This document shows positions 1-6,226 of a DNA stretch of 6,226 nt, piece after piece. A program made the translations under genes and the position numbers. Source of the DNA: Puniceicoccaceae bacterium (GTDB lineage Bacteria; Verrucomicrobiota; Verrucomicrobiia; Opitutales; Coraliomargaritaceae). Every line of letters begins with the position of its first letter. Within the stretch, counting starts at the first letter, position 1. The stretch lies in NCBI GenBank assembly GCA_011522825.1, contig WTIG01000015.1, positions 1-6,226 on the forward strand. Reading direction: 5' to 3'. The notes below the pieces were generated by a model. That model was not told where the DNA came from, did no database searches, and saw only the letters and a list, made by a program, of their open reading frames with translations.

Positions 1-865
1 GGTTGGGTTCAGACCTTAAATCATGAATCAAGCTTTTTTGAAGCGGTTCTGCTAAGGCAAGAGGCACGCCGCCTAATATAGATAACCAATGCTTGGAAAT
101 AAAAAAGAAATTAAACGGTATTGAAATTGAGATAAATTTTCGACCTAGCTTTTCTGCGACTCGCTTCACTAATTGCTTATAGCTCATCGGCTTGTGTCCA
201 CTTAAATCAAAAGTACCGCCTTTATAAGAAGCATTTTCAAAGCATAAACGAAAGGCACGACAGACATCGTTTATGTCAATTGACTGAGTCATTGAATGAG
301 TCCATGCAGGAAACACCATCATTGGCAAACGGCGAACTAGGTTGATTAAGATAGAAAAAGAAGAACCACCTGGGCCAAAAATAATACCCGCACGAAGCAC
401 GGTAACTTTCACCGAACGGCTACGCAAAACAGACTCAACTTCTAAACGGCTTTTTAAATGGGAAGACAATCGCTTTTCCGATTCATTAGGCATGATGCCG
501 CTTAAATAGATAACATGCTCTAACCCAGCCTCTTCCGCCGCCCTAATGAAATTATCGGCCAGTAATAAATCTAGGTCTCTGAAGTGTCCCTGTCTAAGGC
601 GGCTGGATGGAGCCATCGAATGAACTAAATAAATACCGTACTTACACCCTTTCAGAGCTTCGGTGACCTTTGGTAGCGAATATAAATCGCAGTTCACCCA
701 TTCTGTAGATGCAATATCTGGACTGGCTTGAGCAATAGTCGTACTTCTCGTAAGTGCCCGAAATCGAAACCCTGAAGACAATTTCTTTCTCAAATGCGTC
801 CCAACAAAACCACTTCCTCCAGCAACTGCTACTATTGGTAATTCTGTCTCTATTTCCTGATTCAT
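1..865 (-). CDS. YbjT-like atypical SDR, NAD(P)-binding Rossmann protein (3' end outside window)
   Basis: The reading frame is open for 288 codons from the ATG at 865-863 to the left edge, with no stop, so the C-terminus is missing. An in-frame stop lies at 886-884 (minus strand), which fixes the start region; no Shine-Dalgarno motif precedes it. A glycine-rich dinucleotide-binding loop, GGSGFVG, sits at residues 16-22 after a short beta strand. Further landmarks are YLVHSM (79-84), HVIYLSGI (117-124), HLKSR (136-140), VLRAGIIFGPG (156-166) and a late QKSLIHDL block (276-283). This order matches the E. coli YbjT family as I remember it: an NAD(P)-binding domain, usually followed by a DUF2867 domain that would lie beyond the window. 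The classical YxxxK catalytic pair is replaced by His136 and Arg140, so dehydrogenase activity is uncertain. No signal peptide is seen, and a cytosolic protein is expected. Substrate and pathway are unknown; the neighbouring genes give no clue because they are divergently transcribed. Confidence 0.85.
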   Translation of the reverse strand, partial: MNQEIETELPIVAVAGGSGFVGTHLRKKLSSGFRFRALTRSTTIAQASPDIASTEWVNCDLYSLPKVTEALKGCKYGIYLVHSMAPSSRLRQGHFRDLDLLLADNFIRAAEEAGLEHVIYLSGIMPNESEKRLSSHLKSRLEVESVLRSRSVKVTVLRAGIIFGPGGSSFSILINLVRRLPMMVFPAWTHSMTQSIDINDVCRAFRLCFENASYKGGTFDLSGHKPMSYKQLVKRVAEKLGRKFISISIPFNFFFISKHWLSILGGVPLALAEPLQKSLIHDLRSEPN

Positions 866-1066
866 GTATTTTACAAATAAGTATTAAACAAGAATGATAA
901 AAAATCCACCCTATTCTAAAAATGGGAAAAATAAGATTTACTAGCTTGCAGAAGTGAACAAAGCCTCTACTCTACGCCATTTAATTTTTTACAAATAGTG
1001 TTGAATTTTTAAAAAAATTACTCAAAACCAAGAATTTAACTCTGCTTATCAATTTTCTAAAACACA
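866..1066. promoter_or_regulatory. divergent intergenic region between the YbjT-like gene and EF-G
   Basis: These 201 AT-rich bases separate two divergent starts and must carry promoters for both genes. I see no convincing sigma-70 pair. The best rightward candidate is TTGCAG at 946-951 followed after 16 bases by TACTCT at 968-973, a weak match to the -10 consensus. A TTTACA at 988-993 is another possible -35 element with only an A-run at -10 distance. No operator palindrome, riboswitch-like fold or small gene is evident. Confidence 0.35.
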
Positions 1067-3178
1067 ATGACAGATCTAAATAATTACAGAAATATCGGTA
1101 TCTTCGCCCACGTTGATGCTGGTAAAACGACTACAACTGAACGATTTCTTAAACTTACTGGCAAGATTCACAAGCTAGGAGAGGTTCATGACGGTGCGGC
1201 TACGACTGACTTCATGGAGCAAGAGCAGGAACGTGGAATTACCATCCAATCAGCGGCGACAACTTGTTTCTGGAACGGAAGCAACAACCAATTTGAGCCA
1301 CATCGCTTTAACATCATCGATACACCTGGTCACGTTGACTTTACCGTTGAGGTGTATCGTTCACTAAAAGTCTTGGACGGAGGCGTTGGTGTCTTCTGTG
1401 GATCTGGTGGTGTTGAACCTCAATCTGAAACGAACTGGCGTTATGCGAATGAGTCTAAAGTAGCTCGTTTGATCTATGTTAATAAATTAGACAGAATTGG
1501 AGCCGACTTCTACAAGGTGGTTGAGCAAGTTGAGAAAGTACTTGGTGCTAATCCACTTGTTATGGTTTTACCGATTGGTAAAGAAAGTGAGCTTTCGGGT
1601 GTTGTTGATCTATTAACCCAAAAAGCATGGATTTGGGATGATTCTGGAAAACCAGAAAATTATGAAATTACTGATATCCCAGCAGATATGGTTGATCAGG
1701 CGGCTGAATGGCGCGAAAAACTGATTGAAACTGCTGTAGAGCAAGATGATGATGCTATGGAATCTTACCTGAATGGTGAAGAGCCAAGCCTTGAGGTTCT
1801 CAAACAGTGTATCCGCAAAGGAACTCGTGAACTCGCCTTTTTCCCAACCTATTGTGGATCTTCTTTCAAAAACAAAGGTGTTCAACTCATCTTGGATGCG
1901 GTTGTAGAATACTTACCGAATCCAACTGAAGTGAACCCACAGCCTGAAGTGGACCCAGAAGGAAATGAAACTGGTGAATTTGCTGATGTTGATCCAAACA
2001 AACCTTTAAGAGCTCTTGCTTTTAAAATTATGGATGACAAATACGGTGCACTGACTTTCACTCGAATTTACTCAGGTAAAATCGAAAAAGGTATGAGTGT
2101 ATTAAATACATTCACTGGAAAAACAGAACGTATCGGTCGTATTATTGAAATGCATGCGGATGACCGTAGTGAAGTAGATTCAGCACAAGCGGGTGATATT
2201 GTTGCACTATTAGGTATGAAAACGGTTCAAACAGGTCATACACTGAGTGATCCAAACAAACCTGCTACATTAGAGCCTATGGTATTCCCAGAACCAGTTA
2301 TTTCAATTGCGGTTAAACCAAAGGACAAAGGACAAGCTGAGAAGCTCGGAACTGCAATTGGTAAAATGGTGGCTGAAGACCCCTCTTTCCAAGTTGAAAC
2401 AGATGAAGATTCTGGTGAAACCATTCTTAAAGGTATGGGTGAGCTTCACTTAGATATTAAAGTCGACATTCTAAAAAGAACTTACGGGGTAGAAGCAGAA
2501 ATTGGGAAACCACAAGTGGCCTACCGTGAAACTATCACTATGCCCGTTAATGATTCTTACACACACAAGAAACAGTCTGGTGGTTCTGGTCAATTTGCTA
2601 AAATTGATTACTCTATTGAGCCATTGGAGCCCGGTTCAGGATTTGAATTTGAATCCAAAGTGGTCGGTGGTAATGTTCCTAGAGAATTTTGGCCTGCAGT
2701 TGAAAAAGGATTTAAAAACTCACTTGAGAAAGGTGTGCTTGCTGGATACCCAACTGTGGATATCAAAGTAACACTTGAAGATGGTGCATTCCACGCAGTT
2801 GACTCTTCAGCAGTGGCTTTCGAAATCGCTTCTAAAGCAGCTTATCGTCAGTCCATTCCAAAAGGTAAACCCGATATTTTAGAGCCTATCATGAAACTTG
2901 ATGTTTTCTGCGGTGAAGAAAATATGGGTGATGTGATCGGAGATTTGAACCGTCGAAGAGGTATGATCAAAAGCCAAGAGCCAAACGCAACGGGCATTCG
3001 CATTAAAGCAGATGCACCATTGAGTGAAATGTTTGGTTACATCGGTCACCTAAGAACAATGACTTCAGGTCGTGGTCAATTCTCTATGGAATTCTCTCAC
3101 TATTCTGCTACTCCTAAAAATGTTGCAGAAACTGTGATCAAAGAAGTGAAAGAGCGCGAAGAAGCGAAAAAGAAATAA
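1067..3178 (+). CDS. fusA: translation elongation factor G, EF-G2-like type
   Basis: This cytosolic GTPase drives translocation of tRNA and mRNA on the ribosome and helps recycle ribosomes. The 703-residue length is full for the family. GTPase motifs are complete: AHVDAGKT (14-21), switch I ERGITIQSAATT (55-66), DTPGHVD (85-91, with catalytic His89), NKLD (139-142) and a G5-like GSSFKNKG (264-271). Domain II spans about 310-400, domain III about 410-485 including GMGELHLDI (456-464), domain IV about 490-605 with the tip loop FHAVDSS (575-581, His576 matching the E. coli tip histidine), and domain V about 606-690. Signatures such as GSGGVEPQSETNWR (112-125), VGGNVPREFWPAVEKG (533-548) and the FSHYSATP tail (676-683) resemble EF-G2 of Vibrio and Pseudoalteromonas more than E. 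coli FusA. The start is fixed by an in-frame TAA at 1058-1060; no Shine-Dalgarno motif is seen. The gene appears monocistronic, with a terminator downstream and no ribosomal protein or tuf genes beside it. Symbol fusA versus fusA2 is open. Confidence 0.97.
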   Translation: MTDLNNYRNIGIFAHVDAGKTTTTERFLKLTGKIHKLGEVHDGAATTDFMEQEQERGITIQSAATTCFWNGSNNQFEPHRFNIIDTPGHVDFTVEVYRSLKVLDGGVGVFCGSGGVEPQSETNWRYANESKVARLIYVNKLDRIGADFYKVVEQVEKVLGANPLVMVLPIGKESELSGVVDLLTQKAWIWDDSGKPENYEITDIPADMVDQAAEWREKLIETAVEQDDDAMESYLNGEEPSLEVLKQCIRKGTRELAFFPTYCGSSFKNKGVQLILDAVVEYLPNPTEVNPQPEVDPEGNETGEFADVDPNKPLRALAFKIMDDKYGALTFTRIYSGKIEKGMSVLNTFTGKTERIGRIIEMHADDRSEVDSAQAGDIVALLGMKTVQTGHTLSDPNKPATLEPMVFPEPVISIAVKPKDKGQAEKLGTAIGKMVAEDPSFQVETDEDSGETILKGMGELHLDIKVDILKRTYGVEAEIGKPQVAYRETITMPVNDSYTHKKQSGGSGQFAKIDYSIEPLEPGSGFEFESKVVGGNVPREFWPAVEKGFKNSLEKGVLAGYPTVDIKVTLEDGAFHAVDSSAVAFEIASKAAYRQSIPKGKPDILEPIMKLDVFCGEENMGDVIGDLNRRRGMIKSQEPNATGIRIKADAPLSEMFGYIGHLRTMTSGRGQFSMEFSHYSATPKNVAETVIKEVKEREEAKKK

Positions 3179-3215
3179 GCTTCATAGACACTTAGAAAAG
3201 ATTATCCACTTTCCG

Positions 3216-3246
3216 AAAGCCCTTAATTTATTTAAGGGCTTTTTTT
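3216..3246 (+). terminator. intrinsic (Rho-independent) terminator after EF-G
   Basis: A perfect 11-base-pair inverted repeat has its left arm AAAGCCCTTAA at 3216-3226 and its right arm TTAAGGGCTTT at 3232-3242, with a five-base loop TTTAT. It runs straight into a T-tract (3240-3246). It lies 37 bases past the EF-G stop codon and points rightward, separating EF-G from sucC. The left flank has only a short A-run, so a bidirectional role is not supported. Confidence 0.9.
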
Positions 3247-3367
3247 CATAGGTGGAAGCCATGGAAAAAAATTAAAGAAAAAGATTAAAATGTTTGCACT
3301 TTAGTAGGCTATTTGGCATTCCAAATTCTTACTCTAGAGAAATAATTAAATACTCATAGAACTCAGT
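3247..3367 (+). promoter_or_regulatory. leader and presumed promoter region of sucCD-leuB
   Basis: Because a strong terminator ends just upstream, the sucC operon must start transcription in these 121 bases. No good consensus pair is visible. One weak option is TTGGCA at 3313-3318 with TAGAGA at 3335-3340 (16-base spacing); another -35-like hexamer is TTGCAC at 3294-3299, without a matching -10. There is no Shine-Dalgarno motif before the sucC ATG. The region is inferred from position; the individual boxes are speculative. Confidence 0.35.
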
Positions 3368-4555
3368 ATGAACATACACGAATATCAAGCAAAAGCACTC
3401 CTCGATCAATACCATGTACCAATTCCCAAAGGCATTCCTGCAAAGGATGAAGCCAGTATTGATTCCGCCATTGCAGAATTAGATCCTCAGGGTTTAATTG
3501 TCGTTAAAGCACAAATTCATGCAGGCGGCAGAGGTAAAGGAACATTTACTGATGGATATAAAGGGGGCGTGCAACTCTGTGACACCCCAGAAAAAGCGAA
3601 AGCTGCAGGCTTAGCCATGCTTGGCAATCACCTTGTGACTAAGCAAACAAGCCCCCAAGGGCGGAAGGTACAAACCTTATATTTTACAGAAGGAAGTGAT
3701 ATCGACCACGAATACTATTTAGCCGTTGTTTTAGACAGAGAATCGGCGCAGACAGTGATTATCGCCTCAACCGAAGGCGGTATGGACATTGAAGCTGTTG
3801 CCGAAAAAACCCCAGAGAAAATCATTCGAGTTCCAGTCTCATTGGATATGGGACTCAAACCACATCACTGCCGCTTAATAGCCTTCAAGCTCGGCTTCAG
3901 TGGCCAACAAGTGAAAGAGCTTTCAAAGATATTGGGCGGACTGTATAAACTGGCGATTGAGAAGAATGCTGAACTTATAGAAATCAATCCACTGGTTACT
4001 AACAAAGAAGGTAGATTAGTTGCTCTGGATGCAAAAGTCAGTTTTGACAGCAACGCACTGTATAAAAATCCTGATATCGCTGAACTCAGAGATACCAACG
4101 AGGAAGATCCAAAAGAAGTCGAAGCTTCAGCCTATAATCTTAACTATATAGCTCTAGAGGGCAATATCGCCTGTATGGTAAATGGTGCAGGCTTAGCTAT
4201 GGCCACGATGGATATCATTAAGTCCTACGGGGGTGAACCAGCCAATTTCCTCGATGTTGGCGGAGGCGCAAACGAGGAACAAGTCACTGCTGCTTTCAAA
4301 ATCATTTTATCGGATCCAAATGTTAAAGGCATCTTGGTGAATATTTTCGGCGGGATTATGAAATGCGATATCATCGCTCGAGGTATTGTATCAGCCGCAA
4401 AAAATGTTTCGCTATCTGTGCCGCTTGTCGTTCGTCTCGAAGGCACAAATGTTGAAGCAGGAAAGGTAATTTTAAAAGAAAGTGGCCTTGAATTAACCTC
4501 AGCAGACAGTCTGGCAGAAGCGGCAGAAATCATCACCCAAAAAGTCACTGCCTAA
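3368..4555 (+). CDS. sucC: succinyl-CoA synthetase (ADP/GDP-forming), beta subunit
   Basis: With SucD it interconverts succinyl-CoA plus NDP and phosphate with succinate, CoA and NTP, the substrate-level phosphorylation step of the TCA cycle, in the cytosol. The 395-residue length is close to the E. coli protein (388). It begins with the family hallmark MNIHEYQAKALL. The ATP-grasp nucleotide-binding segment VVKAQIHAGGRGKG is at 45-58, STEGGM at 134-139, the metal-binding EINPL at 205-209 and ALDAK at 219-223, NFLDVGGGA at 293-301, NIFGGIMKCD at 325-334 and VVRLEGTN at 354-361. Whether ATP or GTP is preferred cannot be read from the sequence. The segment around residues 56-70 differs from E. 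coli and resembles remembered Opitutae proteins. An in-frame TAA at 3347-3349 limits the start; no Shine-Dalgarno motif is present. It is first in a likely sucC-sucD-leuB operon, 26 bases before sucD. Confidence 0.97.
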   Translation: MNIHEYQAKALLDQYHVPIPKGIPAKDEASIDSAIAELDPQGLIVVKAQIHAGGRGKGTFTDGYKGGVQLCDTPEKAKAAGLAMLGNHLVTKQTSPQGRKVQTLYFTEGSDIDHEYYLAVVLDRESAQTVIIASTEGGMDIEAVAEKTPEKIIRVPVSLDMGLKPHHCRLIAFKLGFSGQQVKELSKILGGLYKLAIEKNAELIEINPLVTNKEGRLVALDAKVSFDSNALYKNPDIAELRDTNEEDPKEVEASAYNLNYIALEGNIACMVNGAGLAMATMDIIKSYGGEPANFLDVGGGANEEQVTAAFKIILSDPNVKGILVNIFGGIMKCDIIARGIVSAAKNVSLSVPLVVRLEGTNVEAGKVILKESGLELTSADSLAEAAEIITQKVTA

Positions 4556-4570
4556 TAATCTAATTAAACT

Positions 4571-4583
4571 GAAAAAACTTTAT
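4571..4583 (+). promoter_or_regulatory. SD-less A-rich leader of sucD
   Basis: The sequence before the sucD start is GAAAAAACTTT running directly into ATG, without any AGGAG-like motif. The 11 bases AAAAACTTTAT at 4573-4583 (the last two being the first bases of the start codon) recur before leuB at 5481-5491. It may be an A-rich translation enhancer used instead of a Shine-Dalgarno site, or coincidence. Confidence 0.3.
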
Positions 4584-5466
4584 GAGTATATTAGTGGATA
4601 AAAATACACGCCTTGTTGTCCAAGGAATTACAGGAAATGCTGGGACTTTTCACACGCAACAGTGTGTTGAATACGGAACAAATGTTGTTGCTGGAGTCAC
4701 TCCCGGGAAAGGTGGATTGAAGTGGGAAAACTCTGTTCCTATTTGTAATACGGTAAGCGAAGCAGTTAATCAGCACGGAGCGAATACCTCGGTCATCTAT
4801 GTGCCACCACCCTTTGCGGCTGATTCTATTTTGGAATCGATTGATGCAGGTATTGAACTCATTGTCTGTATTACTGAGGGTATTCCCGTACAAGATATGG
4901 CAGAAGTTCGCCACAGACTGAATCAAAGTTCAGTAAAGACTCGTTTGATTGGGCCAAATTGCCCGGGAATTATCACGCCTGGCCAATGCAAAATTGGAAT
5001 TATGCCTGGCTATATTCACAAAGAAGGCCGTGTCGGAGTGGTTTCTCGCTCTGGTACACTCACCTACGAAGCTGTGTGGCAACTCACACAGAAAGGGCTC
5101 GGTCAAAGTACCTGTATCGGTATCGGAGGTGATCCGATTAACGGGACTTCTCAGAAAGATGCGGTACAATTATTTAATGAAGACCCTGACACGGACGCGA
5201 TCATCATGATCGGTGAAATTGGTGGCAATGCTGAAGAGGAAGCCTGCCAATACATCAAAGAGCACGTCTCTAAACCGATCGCTGGTTTCATTGCTGGTGC
5301 ATCGGCTCCTAAAGGACGTACAATGGGCCATGCGGGTGCTATTATTTCAGAAAATGGAGCGGGAACTGCAGAAGCAAAATTTCAAGCGATGGAAGAAGCG
5401 GGTGTTAAAATTGCAAAGAACCCATCCATGATTGCTGATGCTTTAATGACTTGCTATTCAGGCTGA
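4582..5466 (+). CDS. sucD: succinyl-CoA synthetase (ADP/GDP-forming), alpha subunit
   Basis: This is the CoA-binding and phospho-histidine subunit that pairs with SucC in the TCA cycle. At 294 residues it has the usual length for the family. The N-terminal CoA-binding Rossmann domain carries QGITGNAGTFHT (14-25) and VAGVTPGKGG (36-45), followed by VIYVPPPFA (71-79) and ITEGIP (97-102). The C-terminal ligase domain has GPNCPGI (124-130), VSRSGTLTYEA (154-164), GIGGDPINGT (180-189), GEIGG (211-215) and SAPKGRTMGHAGAI (241-254). His250 in the last motif corresponds to the phosphorylated histidine of E. coli SucD (His246). The start is fixed by an in-frame TGA at 4570-4572. The gene follows sucC by 26 bases and precedes leuB by 28, with no terminator in either gap, which supports co-transcription. 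Nothing is truncated or unusual. Confidence 0.98.
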   Translation: MSILVDKNTRLVVQGITGNAGTFHTQQCVEYGTNVVAGVTPGKGGLKWENSVPICNTVSEAVNQHGANTSVIYVPPPFAADSILESIDAGIELIVCITEGIPVQDMAEVRHRLNQSSVKTRLIGPNCPGIITPGQCKIGIMPGYIHKEGRVGVVSRSGTLTYEAVWQLTQKGLGQSTCIGIGGDPINGTSQKDAVQLFNEDPDTDAIIMIGEIGGNAEEEACQYIKEHVSKPIAGFIAGASAPKGRTMGHAGAIISENGAGTAEAKFQAMEEAGVKIAKNPSMIADALMTCYSG

Positions 5467-5479
5467 TCATTTTGAAATA

Positions 5480-5494
5480 GAAAAACTTTATATT
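5480..5494 (+). promoter_or_regulatory. SD-less A-rich leader of leuB
   Basis: The bases GAAAAACTTTATATT precede the leuB ATG. There is no Shine-Dalgarno motif. The element AAAAACTTTAT at 5481-5491 is identical to that at the sucD start, here ending three bases before ATG instead of overlapping it. The different distance to the start codon argues against a strict spacing requirement. Confidence 0.3.
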
Positions 5495-6226
5495 ATGAAA
5501 TCATTAAAATTTGCAGTACTTCCTGGAGACGGAATTGGGCCGGAGGTCATGGACGTAGCTCTTGAGGTGTTAAAAGCGACAGGTGAACGCTATAACTTTT
5601 CTTTGGATTATGAAGAAGCCGATATAGGTGGAATCGCTATTGATAATCATGGGACTGCTTTCCCAGATAGTACCCATCAAATATGCCAAGCTGCTGATGC
5701 GATTTTATTCGGTTCTGTGGGTGGACCTAAATGGGAATCTTTACCGCCCAAAGAGCAGCCCGAACGAGCCGCCCTTCTCCCTATTCGCAAAGCCTTTTCT
5801 TTATATGCCAATGTACGTCCTGGGCTTCTTTATAGTGAACTATCTGAAGCTTCGCCCCTTAAAACAAATCGCATCCCTAATGGTATCGATATTGTTTGTA
5901 TTCGAGAGCTCACTGGAGGCATCTATTTCGGACAGCCAAAATCAACTTATGAAGAAAACGGAGAAACCGTTGCTATCGATACAATGGTTTACAAAACCAG
6001 CGAGATTGAGCGTATAGCACAAGTGGCGATTGATGCGGCTAAAACTCGTCAGAAAAAAGTTTGCTCGGTCGATAAAGCTAATGTTCTCGAAACTTCTGTT
6101 TTATGGCGAAAAGTGGTCACTGAATATTTTGCAAAACACGCACCCGAAATTGAACTCAGCCACATGTATGTGGATAACGCTGCTATGCAATTAGCGAGAG
6201 ACCCAAATCAGTTCGATGTCTTATTC
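5495..6226 (+). CDS. leuB: 3-isopropylmalate dehydrogenase (3' end outside window)
   Basis: LeuB oxidises and decarboxylates 3-isopropylmalate with NAD+, giving 2-oxoisocaproate in leucine biosynthesis; it acts as a cytosolic dimer with a Mg or Mn ion. The 244 codons seen are open to the right edge, about two thirds of a usual 350-360 residue protein. Visible motifs are LPGDGIGPEV (9-18), FGSVGGPKW (72-80), LPIRKA (95-100), YANVRPG (104-110), IRELTGGIYFG (136-146), DTMVY (162-166), SVDKANVLETS (191-201) and HMYVDNAAMQL (223-233). Substrate-binding Arg98, Arg108 and Arg137 and catalytic Tyr144, Lys194 and Asp227 all match the family; the later metal-binding aspartates lie outside. The RELTGGIYFG form and VGGPKW favour LeuB over isocitrate or tartrate dehydrogenases. 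ATG 5495 is chosen because it places the core beta strand at the usual distance, although no in-frame stop separates it from sucD. Its position 28 bases after sucD suggests a shared transcript. Confidence 0.96.
   Translation, partial: MKSLKFAVLPGDGIGPEVMDVALEVLKATGERYNFSLDYEEADIGGIAIDNHGTAFPDSTHQICQAADAILFGSVGGPKWESLPPKEQPERAALLPIRKAFSLYANVRPGLLYSELSEASPLKTNRIPNGIDIVCIRELTGGIYFGQPKSTYEENGETVAIDTMVYKTSEIERIAQVAIDAAKTRQKKVCSVDKANVLETSVLWRKVVTEYFAKHAPEIELSHMYVDNAAMQLARDPNQFDVLF

Noticed and set aside
866..1066. Possible small RNA, riboswitch or small gene in the divergent intergenic region
   Set aside because: No stable inverted repeat, conserved aptamer-like core or convincing short frame with a plausible start was found; the region looks like ordinary AT-rich promoter DNA.
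1613..1885. Minus-strand open frame of 90 codons inside EF-G
   Set aside because: It lies wholly within the strongly conserved EF-G coding sequence on the opposite strand, resembles no known protein, and is best explained as a shadow frame.
2502..2771. Plus-strand frame of 89 codons within EF-G as a possible programmed frameshift product
   Set aside because: The EF-G frame is continuous through domains III-V with full conservation, and no slippery site or pseudoknot was seen at the junction.
3216..3246. The hairpin as a mobile-element end or repeated extragenic palindrome
   Set aside because: It occurs once in the window, has a T-tract on one side only and lies just after a stop codon, which is the usual form of an intrinsic terminator.
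4225..4548. Minus-strand open frame of 107 codons inside sucC (also others inside sucD at 4591-4926 and 4930-5169)
   Set aside because: These are antisense to clearly functional sucC and sucD, show no recognisable domain or leader, and are low-complexity reverse readings of conserved codons.
5628..6017. Plus-strand open frame of 129 codons
   Set aside because: It overlaps leuB in another frame, while the leuB frame carries all the family motifs over the same stretch; this is a shadow, not a nested gene.

Overview
The window reads as an ordinary housekeeping stretch of a bacterial chromosome, moderately AT-rich, with four recognisable loci. The most likely source is a member of Verrucomicrobiota close to Opitutae. 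This rests on the succinyl-CoA synthetase beta subunit, whose early variable region and 395-residue length resemble remembered Opitutae proteins more than the E. coli protein. It also fits the lack of a Shine-Dalgarno motif before all five starts. The assignment comes from memory of family sequences, not from a search, and is tentative.

Layout: (1) Positions 1-865, minus strand: the N-terminal 288 residues of a YbjT-like atypical short-chain dehydrogenase (NAD(P)-binding Rossmann protein), running off the left edge. (2) Positions 866-1066: an AT-rich divergent intergenic region that must hold the promoters of the leftward gene and of the elongation factor gene. (3) Positions 1067-3178, plus strand: a complete 703-residue translation elongation factor G of the type usually called EF-G2 in marine gammaproteobacteria. 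It is apparently a single-gene unit closed by a clear intrinsic terminator at 3216-3246. (4) Positions 3368-6226, plus strand: sucC, sucD and a leuB cut off at the right edge, with gaps of 26 and 28 bases and no terminator between them, so probably one operon.

The genes fall into unrelated jobs: ribosomal translocation (EF-G), the substrate-level phosphorylation step of the TCA cycle (SucCD), and the third step of leucine biosynthesis (LeuB). SucCD and LeuB may share a transcript, which would tie a TCA step to branched-chain amino acid synthesis, but nothing in the sequence shows a regulator.

I found no CRISPR array, mobile element, tRNA, rRNA, riboswitch or obviously new system. The points most worth a second look are the gammaproteobacterial character of the EF-G outside any visible ribosomal operon, the sucCD-leuB linkage, the SD-less A-rich leaders (two of which share an 11-base element), and the missing Tyr/Lys catalytic pair in the leftward dehydrogenase-like protein.
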